A stretch of 64,000 nt of DNA from Bilifractor porci (lineage in GTDB: Bacteria > Bacillota > Clostridia > Lachnospirales > Lachnospiraceae). Below are positions 52,186 through 62,101 of this stretch, in pieces. Below the pieces are notes generated by a model that searched no databases, was not told the origin of the DNA, and saw only the letters and a program-made list of their open reading frames with translations. Numbering within the stretch: the stretch's first letter is position 1; the number at the start of each line of letters is the position of its first letter. The translations under genes were made by a program, and so were the position numbers. The stretch spans positions 310,001 to 374,000 of the forward strand of contig NZ_VUMV01000001.1 in assembly GCF_009696005.1 (NCBI RefSeq), in the 5' to 3' direction.

Positions 52186-53733
52186 TCAGCAGCGGTTGAC
52201 CGCCTCCGCGAACCGCAGGAACGCCTGTCTGCCCTCCGGCGTGCGTTTGTAGACTCCGGCATCCTCCAGAACCCTCGCAAAGACTCTGCCGATCTCGTCC
52301 TGCAGGATTCCGTCTATATTGGAAGCGCTGATCTCCGGGTAAGACGGCAGAAATTGCTCCACCCAGTCCGCGTGTTTCTCCAGATCCGGATTTCTGCGGA
52401 TATCCGCCCCCGTCAGAATCGCTTCTTTCAGTTCCTCTATCTCCTTCTTCAGACGCGAGGGAAGAACCGCAAGCCCCATCACTTCTATCAGGCCGATGTT
52501 TTCCTTCTTAATATGATGCAGTTCCGCGTGCGGGTGGAAAACGCCGAGCGGATATTGGTCTGTCGTGATGTTATTGCGGAGCACCAGGTCCAGCTCGTAA
52601 TTGTCTCCGCGCTTTCTTGCAATGGGTGTGATGGTGTTGTGCGGCACTCCGTCTGTCCGGGCAAAGATAAACGCGGATTCATCCGTATACCCCCGCCACG
52701 CGACGAGGATCTTGTCCGCCAGCTCCACCACTCTCTCCGAATCCGGTCCGTCCAGGCGGATGACAGACATCGGCCACCTTACAATACCGGCCGAGACGTC
52801 CTCAAACCCGGAAAAGACCAGTTCCTGTTCTGTTTCCGCCCTGGCCATGGCAAAGGAATAATTTCCGCCCTGAAAATGGTCATGGCTTAAGATTGAGCCT
52901 CCCACAATCGGCAGATCCGCGTTCGACCCGACAAAATAATGCGGAAACAGCTTCACAAAATCAAAGAGCTTCCGGAACGTGTCCTTCTCTATTTTCATCG
53001 GCACATGCTGTGAGTTAAAAACAATGCAGTGCTCATTGTAATAGACATACGGCGAGTACTGGAACCCCCACCGGCTTCCGCGGATTGTCACAGGGATCAC
53101 CCTGTGGTTCTCCCTTGCCGGATGATCCGGCCTGCCCGCGTAGCCCTCGTTCTCCCGGCACAGCTGGCACTTGGGATAGCCGCCCTGCTTTGCCTTTCCC
53201 GCGGCCGCGATCGCCCTCGGATCCTTCTCCGGCTTGGAGAGGTTTATCGTAATATCCAGGTCGCCGTACTCTGTCGGTGTTTTCCACTTCAAATCCTTTA
53301 ATACCCGGTATCTGCGGATGTAATTGGTATGGCAGGAAAAGGCGTAATAAGCATCGGTCGCTTTTTTCGGGCTTTCCCTGTAAAGCTCCCGGAAACGGCG
53401 GATGACCTCGCCCGGCCGCGGCGTCAGCACGCCCATCAGGCGGGTGTCAAAGAGATCCCGGAAGACCACACTGTCTCCGCCTGTCAGCCCGCGGGAAACG
53501 GCATCCTCCGTCAGGGTGTCCAGAATCCTCTCCAGTACAGAACCGTCTGCTATTTTTTCCGCATTCAGGGTTTCCGCAAAGGAAAGCGCATCCTCCTCCG
53601 TACCCTCGTAGACATCCAGCTCCATCTCCTTCAAAATACAGTTGATGCTGTATATCACATCTTCTCTTTCGATCAGTCCCGCCGCAAGAGCGTAACCTGC
53701 CAGATCCGCAATGGCCTGCTGTACCTGATTCAT
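52186..53733 (-). CDS. galT: UDP-glucose--hexose-1-phosphate uridylyltransferase (class II)
   Basis: Leloir enzyme that swaps UMP from UDP-glucose to galactose-1-phosphate. It is the longer Firmicutes type (GalT class II, about 515 residues), unlike the 350-residue E. coli form. Typical segments are NIRRYRVLKDLKW-like (YIRRYRVLKDLKW), GYAGRPDHPARENHRVIP, YYNEHCIVFNSQHVPM and the active-site GGSILSHDHFQGG. The start at 53733 follows AAGGGG. It follows galK after 223 bases, with hairpins but no gene between. Confidence 0.95.
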   Translation of the reverse strand: MNQVQQAIADLAGYALAAGLIEREDVIYSINCILKEMELDVYEGTEEDALSFAETLNAEKIADGSVLERILDTLTEDAVSRGLTGGDSVVFRDLFDTRLMGVLTPRPGEVIRRFRELYRESPKKATDAYYAFSCHTNYIRRYRVLKDLKWKTPTEYGDLDITINLSKPEKDPRAIAAAGKAKQGGYPKCQLCRENEGYAGRPDHPARENHRVIPVTIRGSRWGFQYSPYVYYNEHCIVFNSQHVPMKIEKDTFRKLFDFVKLFPHYFVGSNADLPIVGGSILSHDHFQGGNYSFAMARAETEQELVFSGFEDVSAGIVRWPMSVIRLDGPDSERVVELADKILVAWRGYTDESAFIFARTDGVPHNTITPIARKRGDNYELDLVLRNNITTDQYPLGVFHPHAELHHIKKENIGLIEVMGLAVLPSRLKKEIEELKEAILTGADIRRNPDLEKHADWVEQFLPSYPEISASNIDGILQDEIGRVFARVLEDAGVYKRTPEGRQAFLRFAEAVNRC

Positions 53734-53956
53734 TTCACACCCCTTTTTTCGTGCTGCTCCCCGCGAAGCGGGGCGCCCCGACATGTACCCTTTTTCTGTA
53801 AAACACCGTTCTCACCGCGTAAGCATCCGTCTACTTTCACGCGTAAAGCCTCACACGACTGTCGCGAATGTGCGCCGCTTCACAAACGAAAAGTATCCAT
53901 CAAACGGACAGCGGTCAAAATGCCGCGGCGGCATTGCCGCCCTGACCGCAGCCGTT

Positions 53957-55150
53957 TCAGAGTTTTTCCGGGCCGCCTCCGACCTCTACAATATAAAAGT
54001 CCGCGTCATATCCGATTTTCTTTTTGTACGCGGCGCCGACCTTTTCTCTGAATTCATCCAGGGCGGAATCCTCGACGATGGAAACCGTGCAGCCGCCGAA
54101 GCCGCCTCCGGTCATACGTGATCCGATCACGCCGGGGATTTTCAGTGCCTCCTCCTGAAGCGTATCCAGCTCAATACCTGTCACCTCGTAATCCCTGCTG
54201 ATGGAGAGATGTGCCTCATTCATCAGTTCTCCGAACCGGCGTACGTTACCTTCTTTGAGAACCTTCACTGCCTCCACGCAGCGGGCATTCTCGTAGACCG
54301 CGTGCTTCGCCCTCTTCTGCCGCACCGGATCTTTGATGGCATCCTTATAAACCTCAAAGCGCTCCGGGGTCAGGTCGCACAGATGCTCGATATTCACCAC
54401 TTTCTGAAGTTCCTCCAGCGCCTGCTCACACTCGCAGCGCCTCTCATTGTACTTGGAATCCGTCAGCTTATGCTTTTTATTGGTATTGCTGATCACAATC
54501 TTCGCGTGATCCAGCTTCAGCGGGACATATTCATATTCCAAATCCGAGGTGTGAAGGAAAATCGCGTGATCCTTTTTCCCCATGGCAACCGCAAACTGAT
54601 CCATAATCCCGCAGTTCATCCCGCAGTAATTATTCTCCGCGTCCTGCCCGTAGATGGCCAGCATCTGATTGCTCATCTCAAAGCCGTAGAGATCCCGCAG
54701 GGCAAATCCCGTCAGAACCTCCAGCGACGCGGAAGAAGAGAGTCCGGAGCCGTTGGGAAGATTGCCGTAAACGGCCATGTCAAACCCGGTCTCCACCGGG
54801 TACCCCTCCTTGATGAAGGTATACACAACCCCCTTCGGGTAGTTGGTCCAGCCGAATCTGTCGTCCGGCTGGAGCTCGTCCAGTGAGGTCTCGATCACAC
54901 CCTTCCCGGACGCATTTACGGAATAAAACCGGAGAATGCGGTCGTCTCTTCTGCGCATGGCGCCGTAGGTTCCCAGCGTAAGCGCGCAGGGGAACACATG
55001 GCCGCCGTTATAATCCGTGTGCTCCCCGATCAGGTTGACGCGGCCGGGCGCGAAGTAGACCCGCCCGTCTCCCAGCTCCCCGAATTTCTCCTCAAAACCG
55101 CGGATTACGGCCGCCTTCATCTTTTCCTGCGTACTCTCTGTCATTGTCAT
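53957..55150 (-). CDS. galK: Galactokinase
   Basis: Phosphorylates galactose to galactose-1-phosphate. GHMP kinase of 397 residues: galactose-binding APGRVNLIGEHTDYNGG, ATP-loop LPNGSGLSSSASLE, and C-terminal GSRMTGGGFGGCTVSIV. The start follows GGAGGAC. It has its own promoter at 55300-55328 and leads galK-galT, receiving galactose freed by the GH2 and GH36 enzymes upstream. galE and galM are not in the window. Confidence 0.97.
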   Translation of the reverse strand: MTMTESTQEKMKAAVIRGFEEKFGELGDGRVYFAPGRVNLIGEHTDYNGGHVFPCALTLGTYGAMRRRDDRILRFYSVNASGKGVIETSLDELQPDDRFGWTNYPKGVVYTFIKEGYPVETGFDMAVYGNLPNGSGLSSSASLEVLTGFALRDLYGFEMSNQMLAIYGQDAENNYCGMNCGIMDQFAVAMGKKDHAIFLHTSDLEYEYVPLKLDHAKIVISNTNKKHKLTDSKYNERRCECEQALEELQKVVNIEHLCDLTPERFEVYKDAIKDPVRQKRAKHAVYENARCVEAVKVLKEGNVRRFGELMNEAHLSISRDYEVTGIELDTLQEEALKIPGVIGSRMTGGGFGGCTVSIVEDSALDEFREKVGAAYKKKIGYDADFYIVEVGGGPEKL

Positions 55151-55299
55151 CTTTTTTGTCCTCCGGACTGTCTCCTGTTTCCTGAATTCTTTTTTATTTT
55201 TCCTAAGTCATGACAGGTGCGTCAAAAGCGCCCTCTGCCACCTGTTCATGGTGACGGATTGCTCCCGCTTCGCGCTCCCACAATCCTCATTTCTTTCTT

Positions 55300-55328
55300 A
55301 TTGTAACAAGCCGCGGCCTGTTCTACAA
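55300..55328 (-). promoter_or_regulatory. Promoter of galK-galT
   Basis: Minus-strand TTGTAG, 17-base spacer ending TGT, TACAAT, between the GH36 stop and galK. Confidence 0.7.
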
Positions 55329-55335
55329 GAATCCG

Positions 55336-57714
55336 TCAGGTGTCCTGCACCTCTTCCATCGTATACAGGCGGGCGTCAAAATCCTGATAGCACCTCACCT
55401 CTTCGTTCCATCCGTTTCCCGTATAGGAGCCGGTCAGCCTGACTCCGCCGTTCATCAGCACGGCTCCGGAGAGGGACTCATACCGCTCCTTCTCTCCGTC
55501 CAGCTTTACAAATCTGGCCGCCACCCGCTGTCCCAGGGAATCCTGACGGATATGCACCGGGGTTTGGGTATTGATCATGTCCCCGAACCGGCGGATATCC
55601 TCCTTATGTTCCGGATTCCGGAAGGAATACCGTTTTTCCGGTTCCAGGCCGTCCGCCCGGTAGCAGTGGTATGGGGCATTCGCCCTGACAAGCGTCTGGA
55701 GTGTAAAGCCGACCGCCTTTTTCCTGTCCGCGGAAACACAAGTCCAGCTGTAATTCCGGGCAGCTCCGTCCCCACACGGCGCATCCCCGGTTCCCCGGTA
55801 AAAATTCCCGGTCTGCAGGACATCTCTCCACTGCTTATACCACGCAATCTGACGGCGGATCTCGTCCAGTTCCTCCTTTTTCAAATCGTTTAGGTTCAGC
55901 TCGTACCCGGAGATCCCGAAGGCCGACACGGCAAACCGGGTATAGAGGGTCGTTTTCCGAAGGGTCTGATGATTGGGGCTGGCGGAAACATGGGAGGAAA
56001 GGACAGAGTGCGGATAGCCGTAGCTGTACCCCTCCTGAATCTCCGCCCGGCAGACCGGATCCGTATTGTCACTCGCCCAAATCTGCGGGAAAAAGCACAG
56101 CATACCGAGATCAAACCGGCCGCCTCCGGAGGCGCATCCTTCAAACAGGATATGCGGAAACCTCTCCGTCAGCCGGTTCAGGAGCCTGTACAGGCCGCAG
56201 ATATACCGGTGGCAGACCTCTCCCTGCTGTTCCGGCGGCAGGTTCGGAGAAAAGGCATCCGAAAAGATCCGGTTCATATCCCATTTCACATAGTCTGTCC
56301 CGGAAGTGGAGAAGACCCGGCTCATTTCTTCGGTCAGATAATCCACCACATCCGGATTGGACAGATCCAGAATTCTCTGGTTTCTTCCCTCTGCATGCGG
56401 TTTTCCCGGTATGGAGAGAGCCCAGTCCGGATGCTGCCGATAAAGGCTGCTGTCCGTGTTGACCATCTCCGGCTCCACCCAGATGCCGAATTTCATTCCC
56501 ATCGCGTGAATTTTTCTGCAGAGGCCGTCCAGCCCGTCCGGCAGCTTCTTCCGGTTTTCCGTCCAGTCCCCCAGAGAGCTGGTGTCGTCATTCCGGTTCC
56601 CGAACCACCCGTCGTCCAGGACAAACAGCTCGATTCCTACATCCCTGGCCGCCCTTGCCAGACGCAGAAGCCTGCCTTCGTCAAACCGGAAATACGCCGC
56701 CTCCCAGCTGTTCAGGAGAACCGGCCGCGGCTGGTTCTTCCACTCGCCGCGCAGAATATGACCGCGCACGAAGGCGTGCATCTGCAGGCTGAGCCCGGTC
56801 CATCCGCGCGCGGAAAAAGAAAGCACCGCCTCCGGCGCGTCAAAGCTTTCTCCCGGATGCAGCAGCCAGGAAAAGCCTCTGGGATGGATTCCGCAGAGAA
56901 TCCTGGTCTTTCCGTACGCGTTGACCTCCGCCGCCTCAAAATGGTTTCCGCTGTAAATCAGGTTGACGCCGATGCAGCGGCCATTCTTCTCGCCTGTTTC
57001 CGGCCAGCTGAACATGACAAAGGGATTGGCCCGGTTGGAGGACGATCCGGCAGCCGATCCCACCGCACAGCTCCCCGCCGTCACCGTCCTGTCCGTCCGG
57101 CACATCTCCCTGGCCCATGCTCCCGTAAAGGAAGTCATCCGCAGGCCGCTTTCCGGAAGATCCAGCTGCGCGCTCAGCAGTCTTTCCAGCCTCACCGTCT
57201 CTTCGCCGGTGTTCACCAGACGGCTGCTCCTGCCGATTACATCCTCTTCCTCATAGACATAGTAATGCAGCTCCAAAAGGAGCCGGTACTGCCTGTCCCG
57301 CAGTGTCACACAGAGATGATTCCCCTCCTTCAGCCCGTAAGAGGAAGGCAGTTCCCCGAAGCATTCCTTTTCCTCCGAAATTTCCGCGTGGTCAAACAGA
57401 AAGTCCGACGTCCTGCTTCCGTCCGCGTGAATCATCTCCACAAAGGGCTCCCGGATGTCTCCCTTTCCCTCCGCGGACATCTCCAGACAGGTATCCTCCA
57501 GGAGAAGTGTTTTCTGATCCTGGCTGTAGCAGATCATGTTGCCTGTCTCGCATCCCCGCTTTTCCGAAAGGGCGCGGGCGTCCTCCTCTGTGACCGTTCC
57601 CAGCGATTCCCCGTAGTACAGGTGTTCCAGATGCCCGGAGGGCATTTTCCGGAACAGATAGGTGGTATGCAGCGTCTGCAGGCAGAAAACGGTGTCATTC
57701 AATATGGTAATCAA
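55336..57714 (-). CDS. Alpha-galactosidase (GH36)
   Basis: Cytoplasmic glycosidase releasing galactose from melibiose or raffinose-family sugars; no signal peptide. The 792-residue protein has the N-terminal beta-sandwich (to about 320), then the barrel: LNSWEAAYFRFDE, FVLDDGWFGNRNDD, GIWVEPEMVN, the nucleophile in DYVKWDMNR (D479), and the acid/base in WASDNTDP (D549), plus EGCASGGGRFD. It is somewhat longer than the usual 730. The start is TTG, following AGGAGGA. It lies 113 bases after the transporter. Confidence 0.93.
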   Translation of the reverse strand: MITILNDTVFCLQTLHTTYLFRKMPSGHLEHLYYGESLGTVTEEDARALSEKRGCETGNMICYSQDQKTLLLEDTCLEMSAEGKGDIREPFVEMIHADGSRTSDFLFDHAEISEEKECFGELPSSYGLKEGNHLCVTLRDRQYRLLLELHYYVYEEEDVIGRSSRLVNTGEETVRLERLLSAQLDLPESGLRMTSFTGAWAREMCRTDRTVTAGSCAVGSAAGSSSNRANPFVMFSWPETGEKNGRCIGVNLIYSGNHFEAAEVNAYGKTRILCGIHPRGFSWLLHPGESFDAPEAVLSFSARGWTGLSLQMHAFVRGHILRGEWKNQPRPVLLNSWEAAYFRFDEGRLLRLARAARDVGIELFVLDDGWFGNRNDDTSSLGDWTENRKKLPDGLDGLCRKIHAMGMKFGIWVEPEMVNTDSSLYRQHPDWALSIPGKPHAEGRNQRILDLSNPDVVDYLTEEMSRVFSTSGTDYVKWDMNRIFSDAFSPNLPPEQQGEVCHRYICGLYRLLNRLTERFPHILFEGCASGGGRFDLGMLCFFPQIWASDNTDPVCRAEIQEGYSYGYPHSVLSSHVSASPNHQTLRKTTLYTRFAVSAFGISGYELNLNDLKKEELDEIRRQIAWYKQWRDVLQTGNFYRGTGDAPCGDGAARNYSWTCVSADRKKAVGFTLQTLVRANAPYHCYRADGLEPEKRYSFRNPEHKEDIRRFGDMINTQTPVHIRQDSLGQRVAARFVKLDGEKERYESLSGAVLMNGGVRLTGSYTGNGWNEEVRCYQDFDARLYTMEEVQDT

Positions 57715-57827
57715 ATCCTGTCCTCCTGATTTCCCGGCGCCGCGGTCTTTCGTTCCGGTTTTGCGGACTTTCAGCCGCGGCTGCCGTCAGCTGTTATGCA
57801 GATCGGACTTTCAGCCGCTCACGTTTT

Positions 57828-59273
57828 TTATATCTGCCGGTTCCTGTGCAGTTCTTCCGCCTGTGCGGTGAGCTCCTCCACCTTCGCGTCTGTAAGGCGG
57901 TATTTTCTGCGGAACCAGAAAAAAGCGGCAGCCAGTCCGGCAATGGGGAGCAGGGTCATGACGAGGCGAAGCCCCATCTTCTGTGAGAGGGCGACGCCGG
58001 AGGCAAAATCCACCGTCTGTTCCGAGGCCGTCGTCGCCTTATCGGACAGCCGCAGAAGCCCCAGCGTGACAGAAGCGATAAACGCGGCAAGCCCGGAAGC
58101 CAGTTTCACCACAAAGGTCTGCATGGAGAAGATGACCGATTCATCCCTCCTGTGATTCTTCAGTTCCCCGTAATCCACCGTGTTGGCCAGAAAGATGGTC
58201 GTCAGGACGTTATTGATGCCGGAGGCGGCCATAATCAGGACTCCGGGAATCAGGAACACAGTGATCGTCTTTGCCCCGGAGACCGAGCACCCGAGCAGGA
58301 TGCCGTATCCTGCGGCGGACATCAGCAGTCCCAGATAGAAAATGCCGGTATTGGAAACCTTGAACAGCCGGCGGAGCAGGGGGTACAGGACCATCATGGC
58401 AAGGATCTGCGCCGCGCCTGCCACCGTGTTAAAAAGCGTGTAGTCCTTGTACCATCCGCTCCCTCCCAGATCATATTTAAAGAAATAAATCACCAGATTG
58501 GATGTGATGTACATGGCCGTATTTACCAGGACAATGGTAACGACAACCGCCATTGCCTGGTCGTTGCGCACCAGTGAGCGGAACATATCGCGGACGGAGG
58601 CCGTCGGCACCGATACCGTGGATTTTTCCTTTACGTTCAGGCAGGTGATAAGGATAAACACGGAAAAAAGGACGGCGATAATCAGCGAATACCAGCGGAA
58701 GCCGATCCTCTCGATCTCCATGGCGTCCCTTCCCCCGAACCTGGTGCCCAGGGCGTGTACGGCAACCATCGTCAGGATGGTCACAACTGCCGCCCCGACG
58801 CCGGAACAGGACCGGGCCAGCGCCGTCAGATTCTCCCTTTCCTTTCCTCCTCTGGTAAATGCCGGTATCATAGACCAGAACGGGATGTCCATCATGGTAT
58901 ACGTGACTCCCCAGAGGACGTAGGACACCGCCGCATAAGCCACAAGACCCGGACCGTCCAGAGACGGCGGGCAGGCAAACATGGCGTACAGCACCACCGA
59001 GTTGGTCAGCGTCCCGATCAGCAGCCAGGGGCGGAATTTTCCCATCCTGGTTCTGGTCTTGGCCACAATCACGCCCATCACCGGATCGTTAAACGCGTCA
59101 AAGATACGCGCCGCCAGCAGGATGACCGCCATGGCATAGGCGCTGACTCCCATAATATCCTGAAAATAGTAAAGCACGTAGCTGGCGGAAAGCATGTAGA
59201 CCATGTCCTTTCCGACAGCTCCCAGTCCGTAGGAAGCCTTTTCCCTACCTGTCAGCTGTTTTTTCTCCTCCAT
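57828..59273 (-). CDS. GPH-family sugar:cation symporter (MelB-like)
   Basis: Twelve-helix major facilitator of the glycoside-pentoside-hexuronide family, 481 residues. Signatures are REKASYGLGAVGKDMVYML, the Na+/sugar-site AARIFDAFNDPVMGVIV, RTRMGKFRPWLL and YTMMDIPFWSMIPAFT. It should import galactosides with cations for the neighbouring glycosidases. The ATG at 59273 has GGGGGA upstream, the earlier one (59291) does not. It sits between the GH2 and GH36 genes with short gaps. Confidence 0.92.
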   Translation of the reverse strand: MEEKKQLTGREKASYGLGAVGKDMVYMLSASYVLYYFQDIMGVSAYAMAVILLAARIFDAFNDPVMGVIVAKTRTRMGKFRPWLLIGTLTNSVVLYAMFACPPSLDGPGLVAYAAVSYVLWGVTYTMMDIPFWSMIPAFTRGGKERENLTALARSCSGVGAAVVTILTMVAVHALGTRFGGRDAMEIERIGFRWYSLIIAVLFSVFILITCLNVKEKSTVSVPTASVRDMFRSLVRNDQAMAVVVTIVLVNTAMYITSNLVIYFFKYDLGGSGWYKDYTLFNTVAGAAQILAMMVLYPLLRRLFKVSNTGIFYLGLLMSAAGYGILLGCSVSGAKTITVFLIPGVLIMAASGINNVLTTIFLANTVDYGELKNHRRDESVIFSMQTFVVKLASGLAAFIASVTLGLLRLSDKATTASEQTVDFASGVALSQKMGLRLVMTLLPIAGLAAAFFWFRRKYRLTDAKVEELTAQAEELHRNRQI

Positions 59274-59327
59274 GTTATTTTCCCCCATCATCTGATCGTT
59301 ACAGCGCCAAAAGTCATACTGTGACTT

Positions 59328-61931
59328 CTATATTTCCGCCCTGCTGTCCTGCTCCACGGTGAATCTGCACTCCGTCTCTCCCGCCTGTTCATTCCGCAGG
59401 AGAAGGGAAACCTGTCCCGTTTTTCCGGAAGTCCGGAGATAGACGCCTCCGCAGCCTCCCCGCAGCGTAAGCTCCGACGGACCGATGATCTCGGCCGGTC
59501 CCTCTGTCCGCGCGGATACGGTGCCCATATAAAACGGCAGGCGGTTGTCATTCTGATCCCGCATCTCGACGCGCACGGAAGCAACATCATAGCAGGCGCC
59601 GTCATGCAGGACGGTGTGATCGGGTTCTGCGTGCAGATGCACGGACTGAACCGGCGCTTTGACCAGTGTTTTCAGCCGTCTGCCCTTCCAGAATCCCTCA
59701 AAGCGGTATCCGGAGGCCTCTCCGCCCCAGTTCCCGATATATCTGCTGTATAACTCATACGCGGTCTCAAACTTCATATGATACCGGACTGCCAGCTCCG
59801 CTCCCAGGGCAAGAACCCGTGGCGGCAGATGCAGGAATCCGTGCAGGGCGACATAATTTAAGATCGTCTTCACTGTTTTTTCCTGCTCCGGCGCAAAGTT
59901 TTCCTGCTTGATACTGTCCCCGATATAGTCATCGATCAGGATCGGGCCATGGGAAAGGTTTTTCCAGGAAGAATCCTTCGGGAAGAAGCTCTTGACAAAG
60001 ACTCCGCCCCGGTACATCCGAACCTCATCCGCATTTGTTACCAGATACACACAGCCCGGGTTTCCTGTCGGATGCTCGCCGATATCCATGGACGAAGTCA
60101 CCTCCAGCACCGGAAAATCCTCCTGCTGCGCCGCGTACAGGGCTGCCGCCGGCTTCGGGTTCCGGAACATATCCGTCACGCCGTGGTAGCAGATCCGATC
60201 CCCGCTCCCAAAGTCCCGGTGCGTGTTGTAATCGAACATGCACCAGCCGAAGGTGCCGGCAATATCGCCCTCCCCCGCGGCCGCGTCCAGCACACGGGCA
60301 TGACGGAGCATATGCTCGGTGCGGCGCTCCTCGCTGTCAAAGATTTTGGTCGGGAACATGTGCCCGTTGCACTCACTGATCAGGTAGGGCTTCCGCCGGT
60401 CGGGTGTGACCTTTTTCTTTTTTTCACATCCCGGCGTCCTGCCGTCATGCGAAAAATCATTATAGGTGTAGACATCCTCCAGAAGATGGCTCTTCCGGAG
60501 ATAGCGGACGCCTCCCGTCTGCCTGGTGCCATCCAGGCTGTGTGCCACCTCGTTCGTCCTGGTATACAGGGTGTCGTCGTCCAGCGACTCATTGATCCGG
60601 ACGCCCCAGAGGATCACCGAAGGGTGGCTGCGGTACTGGAGAACCATTTCCTCCGTGTTCCGCACGGCCTGATTTTTCCACTCCTCATCCCCGATGTGCT
60701 GCCATCCGGGGATTTCGGTAAAGACCAGAAGTCCCAGTTCGTCACACTTGCTGTAAAAATAGGGCGACTGCGGATAGTGGGAAGTCCGCACCGCGTTGAC
60801 GCCCAGCTCGTTCTTCAGGATGTCCGCGTCCTTTTCCTGCTGCGAGCCAGGCATGGCATAGCCGACATACGGCCAGCTCTGGTGACGGTTCAGCCCGACC
60901 AGCTGAAGCCTCCTGCCGTTGAGATAGTACCCGTCTTCCCGGAATACGGAGCGACGGAATCCGACTCTCTCTGTCTGTTCATCCAGCAGTACCTCCTCAC
61001 CGTTCCCGCCTTTTTTGTAAAGCCGCGTGACAACCCGGAAGAGCGTCGGCGAAAGAACGTCCCAGAGCCTGGCGCCGTCCACCTCCGTCCGGAAGGAATA
61101 CGCGGTCCGGCTCCCCTGTGCATAGTTTCTGCGGACGGGCTGGCACTCTGCCAGGGAGAGATCGTTTTCCGCCAGTAGCACATCTCCTGCGTCCTTCCCG
61201 CAGGAAAAAACCCTCTGGGAGATCCGCAGTTTTTCTCCGTCAGGCTCCTGCCCGTCCGGAACAAATTCCGTGCGTATCTGTCCGTGAAACTGTATGCTGT
61301 CCAGGACGTCCCTGCACTCTTCCAGGCTCATACCGCTGTGAAGGAGGCTCGCCTTTTCCGGAATGCGGGGTGAAACAAACAGATCCCCCATACGGACGCT
61401 TCCGGAAGTCTCCAGGTAGGCCTCCCGGTACAGACCTCCATAGGTCATATAATCAATGACATGGCCGAAGGGCGGAATGTTCTGCTGCTCCCTGGTATCC
61501 ACCTTTACGGCAAGCAGATTTTCGCCCGGCTGCAGAAGCTCCGTGAGTTCTGTCCGGAAGGAAGTATAGCCGCAGTGATGCTCCCCGGCCTTCTTCCCAT
61601 TGAGAAAGACCTCCGCGGAATGCCCCGCCGCCCCGATGACAAGAAAGACCCTGTCCTTCTTCCAGCTCTCCGGCAGGCGCAGGATTCTCCGGTACCCGCA
61701 GACCATCTGATAGATACTTTCATCAAAATAGTTATACGGGGTGATTTTACAGGTGTGGGGGAGCCTTACCTGCCGCCAGGCGCCGCTGCCGGCTTCCCGC
61801 TGCCCCGCCGCACCATCCGGCACGCCGGACACCGGCTTACCGCCTTCTTCCCGCGACTCCTGACGCAGAAAGGCATCCGACCAGTGTTCTGTGAATTCCC
61901 ATCCGTTATTGATATAAAACCGTTTTCCCAT
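59328..61931 (-). CDS. Beta-galactosidase-like glycoside hydrolase (GH2)
   Basis: An 867-residue cytoplasmic GH2 enzyme. The N-terminal jelly-roll includes VRLPHTCKITPYNYFDESIYQM and FLNGKKAGEHHCGYTSF. The barrel contains GLNRHQSWPYVGYAMP, the acid/base in GVRINESLDD (E448), the nucleophile in PYLISECNGH (E520), and a C-terminal Ig-like region. Beta-galactosidase is the most likely activity given galK/galT, but GH2 also includes beta-mannosidases and beta-glucuronidases. The start follows CGGAGGAGCG. It opens the galactoside cluster. Confidence 0.9.
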   Translation of the reverse strand: MGKRFYINNGWEFTEHWSDAFLRQESREEGGKPVSGVPDGAAGQREAGSGAWRQVRLPHTCKITPYNYFDESIYQMVCGYRRILRLPESWKKDRVFLVIGAAGHSAEVFLNGKKAGEHHCGYTSFRTELTELLQPGENLLAVKVDTREQQNIPPFGHVIDYMTYGGLYREAYLETSGSVRMGDLFVSPRIPEKASLLHSGMSLEECRDVLDSIQFHGQIRTEFVPDGQEPDGEKLRISQRVFSCGKDAGDVLLAENDLSLAECQPVRRNYAQGSRTAYSFRTEVDGARLWDVLSPTLFRVVTRLYKKGGNGEEVLLDEQTERVGFRRSVFREDGYYLNGRRLQLVGLNRHQSWPYVGYAMPGSQQEKDADILKNELGVNAVRTSHYPQSPYFYSKCDELGLLVFTEIPGWQHIGDEEWKNQAVRNTEEMVLQYRSHPSVILWGVRINESLDDDTLYTRTNEVAHSLDGTRQTGGVRYLRKSHLLEDVYTYNDFSHDGRTPGCEKKKKVTPDRRKPYLISECNGHMFPTKIFDSEERRTEHMLRHARVLDAAAGEGDIAGTFGWCMFDYNTHRDFGSGDRICYHGVTDMFRNPKPAAALYAAQQEDFPVLEVTSSMDIGEHPTGNPGCVYLVTNADEVRMYRGGVFVKSFFPKDSSWKNLSHGPILIDDYIGDSIKQENFAPEQEKTVKTILNYVALHGFLHLPPRVLALGAELAVRYHMKFETAYELYSRYIGNWGGEASGYRFEGFWKGRRLKTLVKAPVQSVHLHAEPDHTVLHDGACYDVASVRVEMRDQNDNRLPFYMGTVSARTEGPAEIIGPSELTLRGGCGGVYLRTSGKTGQVSLLLRNEQAGETECRFTVEQDSRAEI

Positions 61932-62004
61932 CGCTCCGACGCTCCTCCGGATTTTCTTTTACTGTCTTTTAGTTTACTCTGCAAAGCACAGAGCCGCAAG
62001 GGCA

Positions 62005-62049
62005 GAAAAGCCGCCTCCACACTGCCGGAAAGCAGAGCGGAAACGGCTT
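62005..62049 (-). terminator. Probable terminator after the symporter gene
   Basis: An eleven-pair stem (AAGCCGTTTCC with GGAGGCGGCTT, two G-U pairs), then TTCTG. The T-run is poor, so it is weak. It lies about 50 bases after the symporter stop. Confidence 0.55.
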
Positions 62050-62101
62050 GCGAAATGTCGTATCAACTTGCGGAAGCATCCGCAGACAGACAGAGACGGG
62101 A

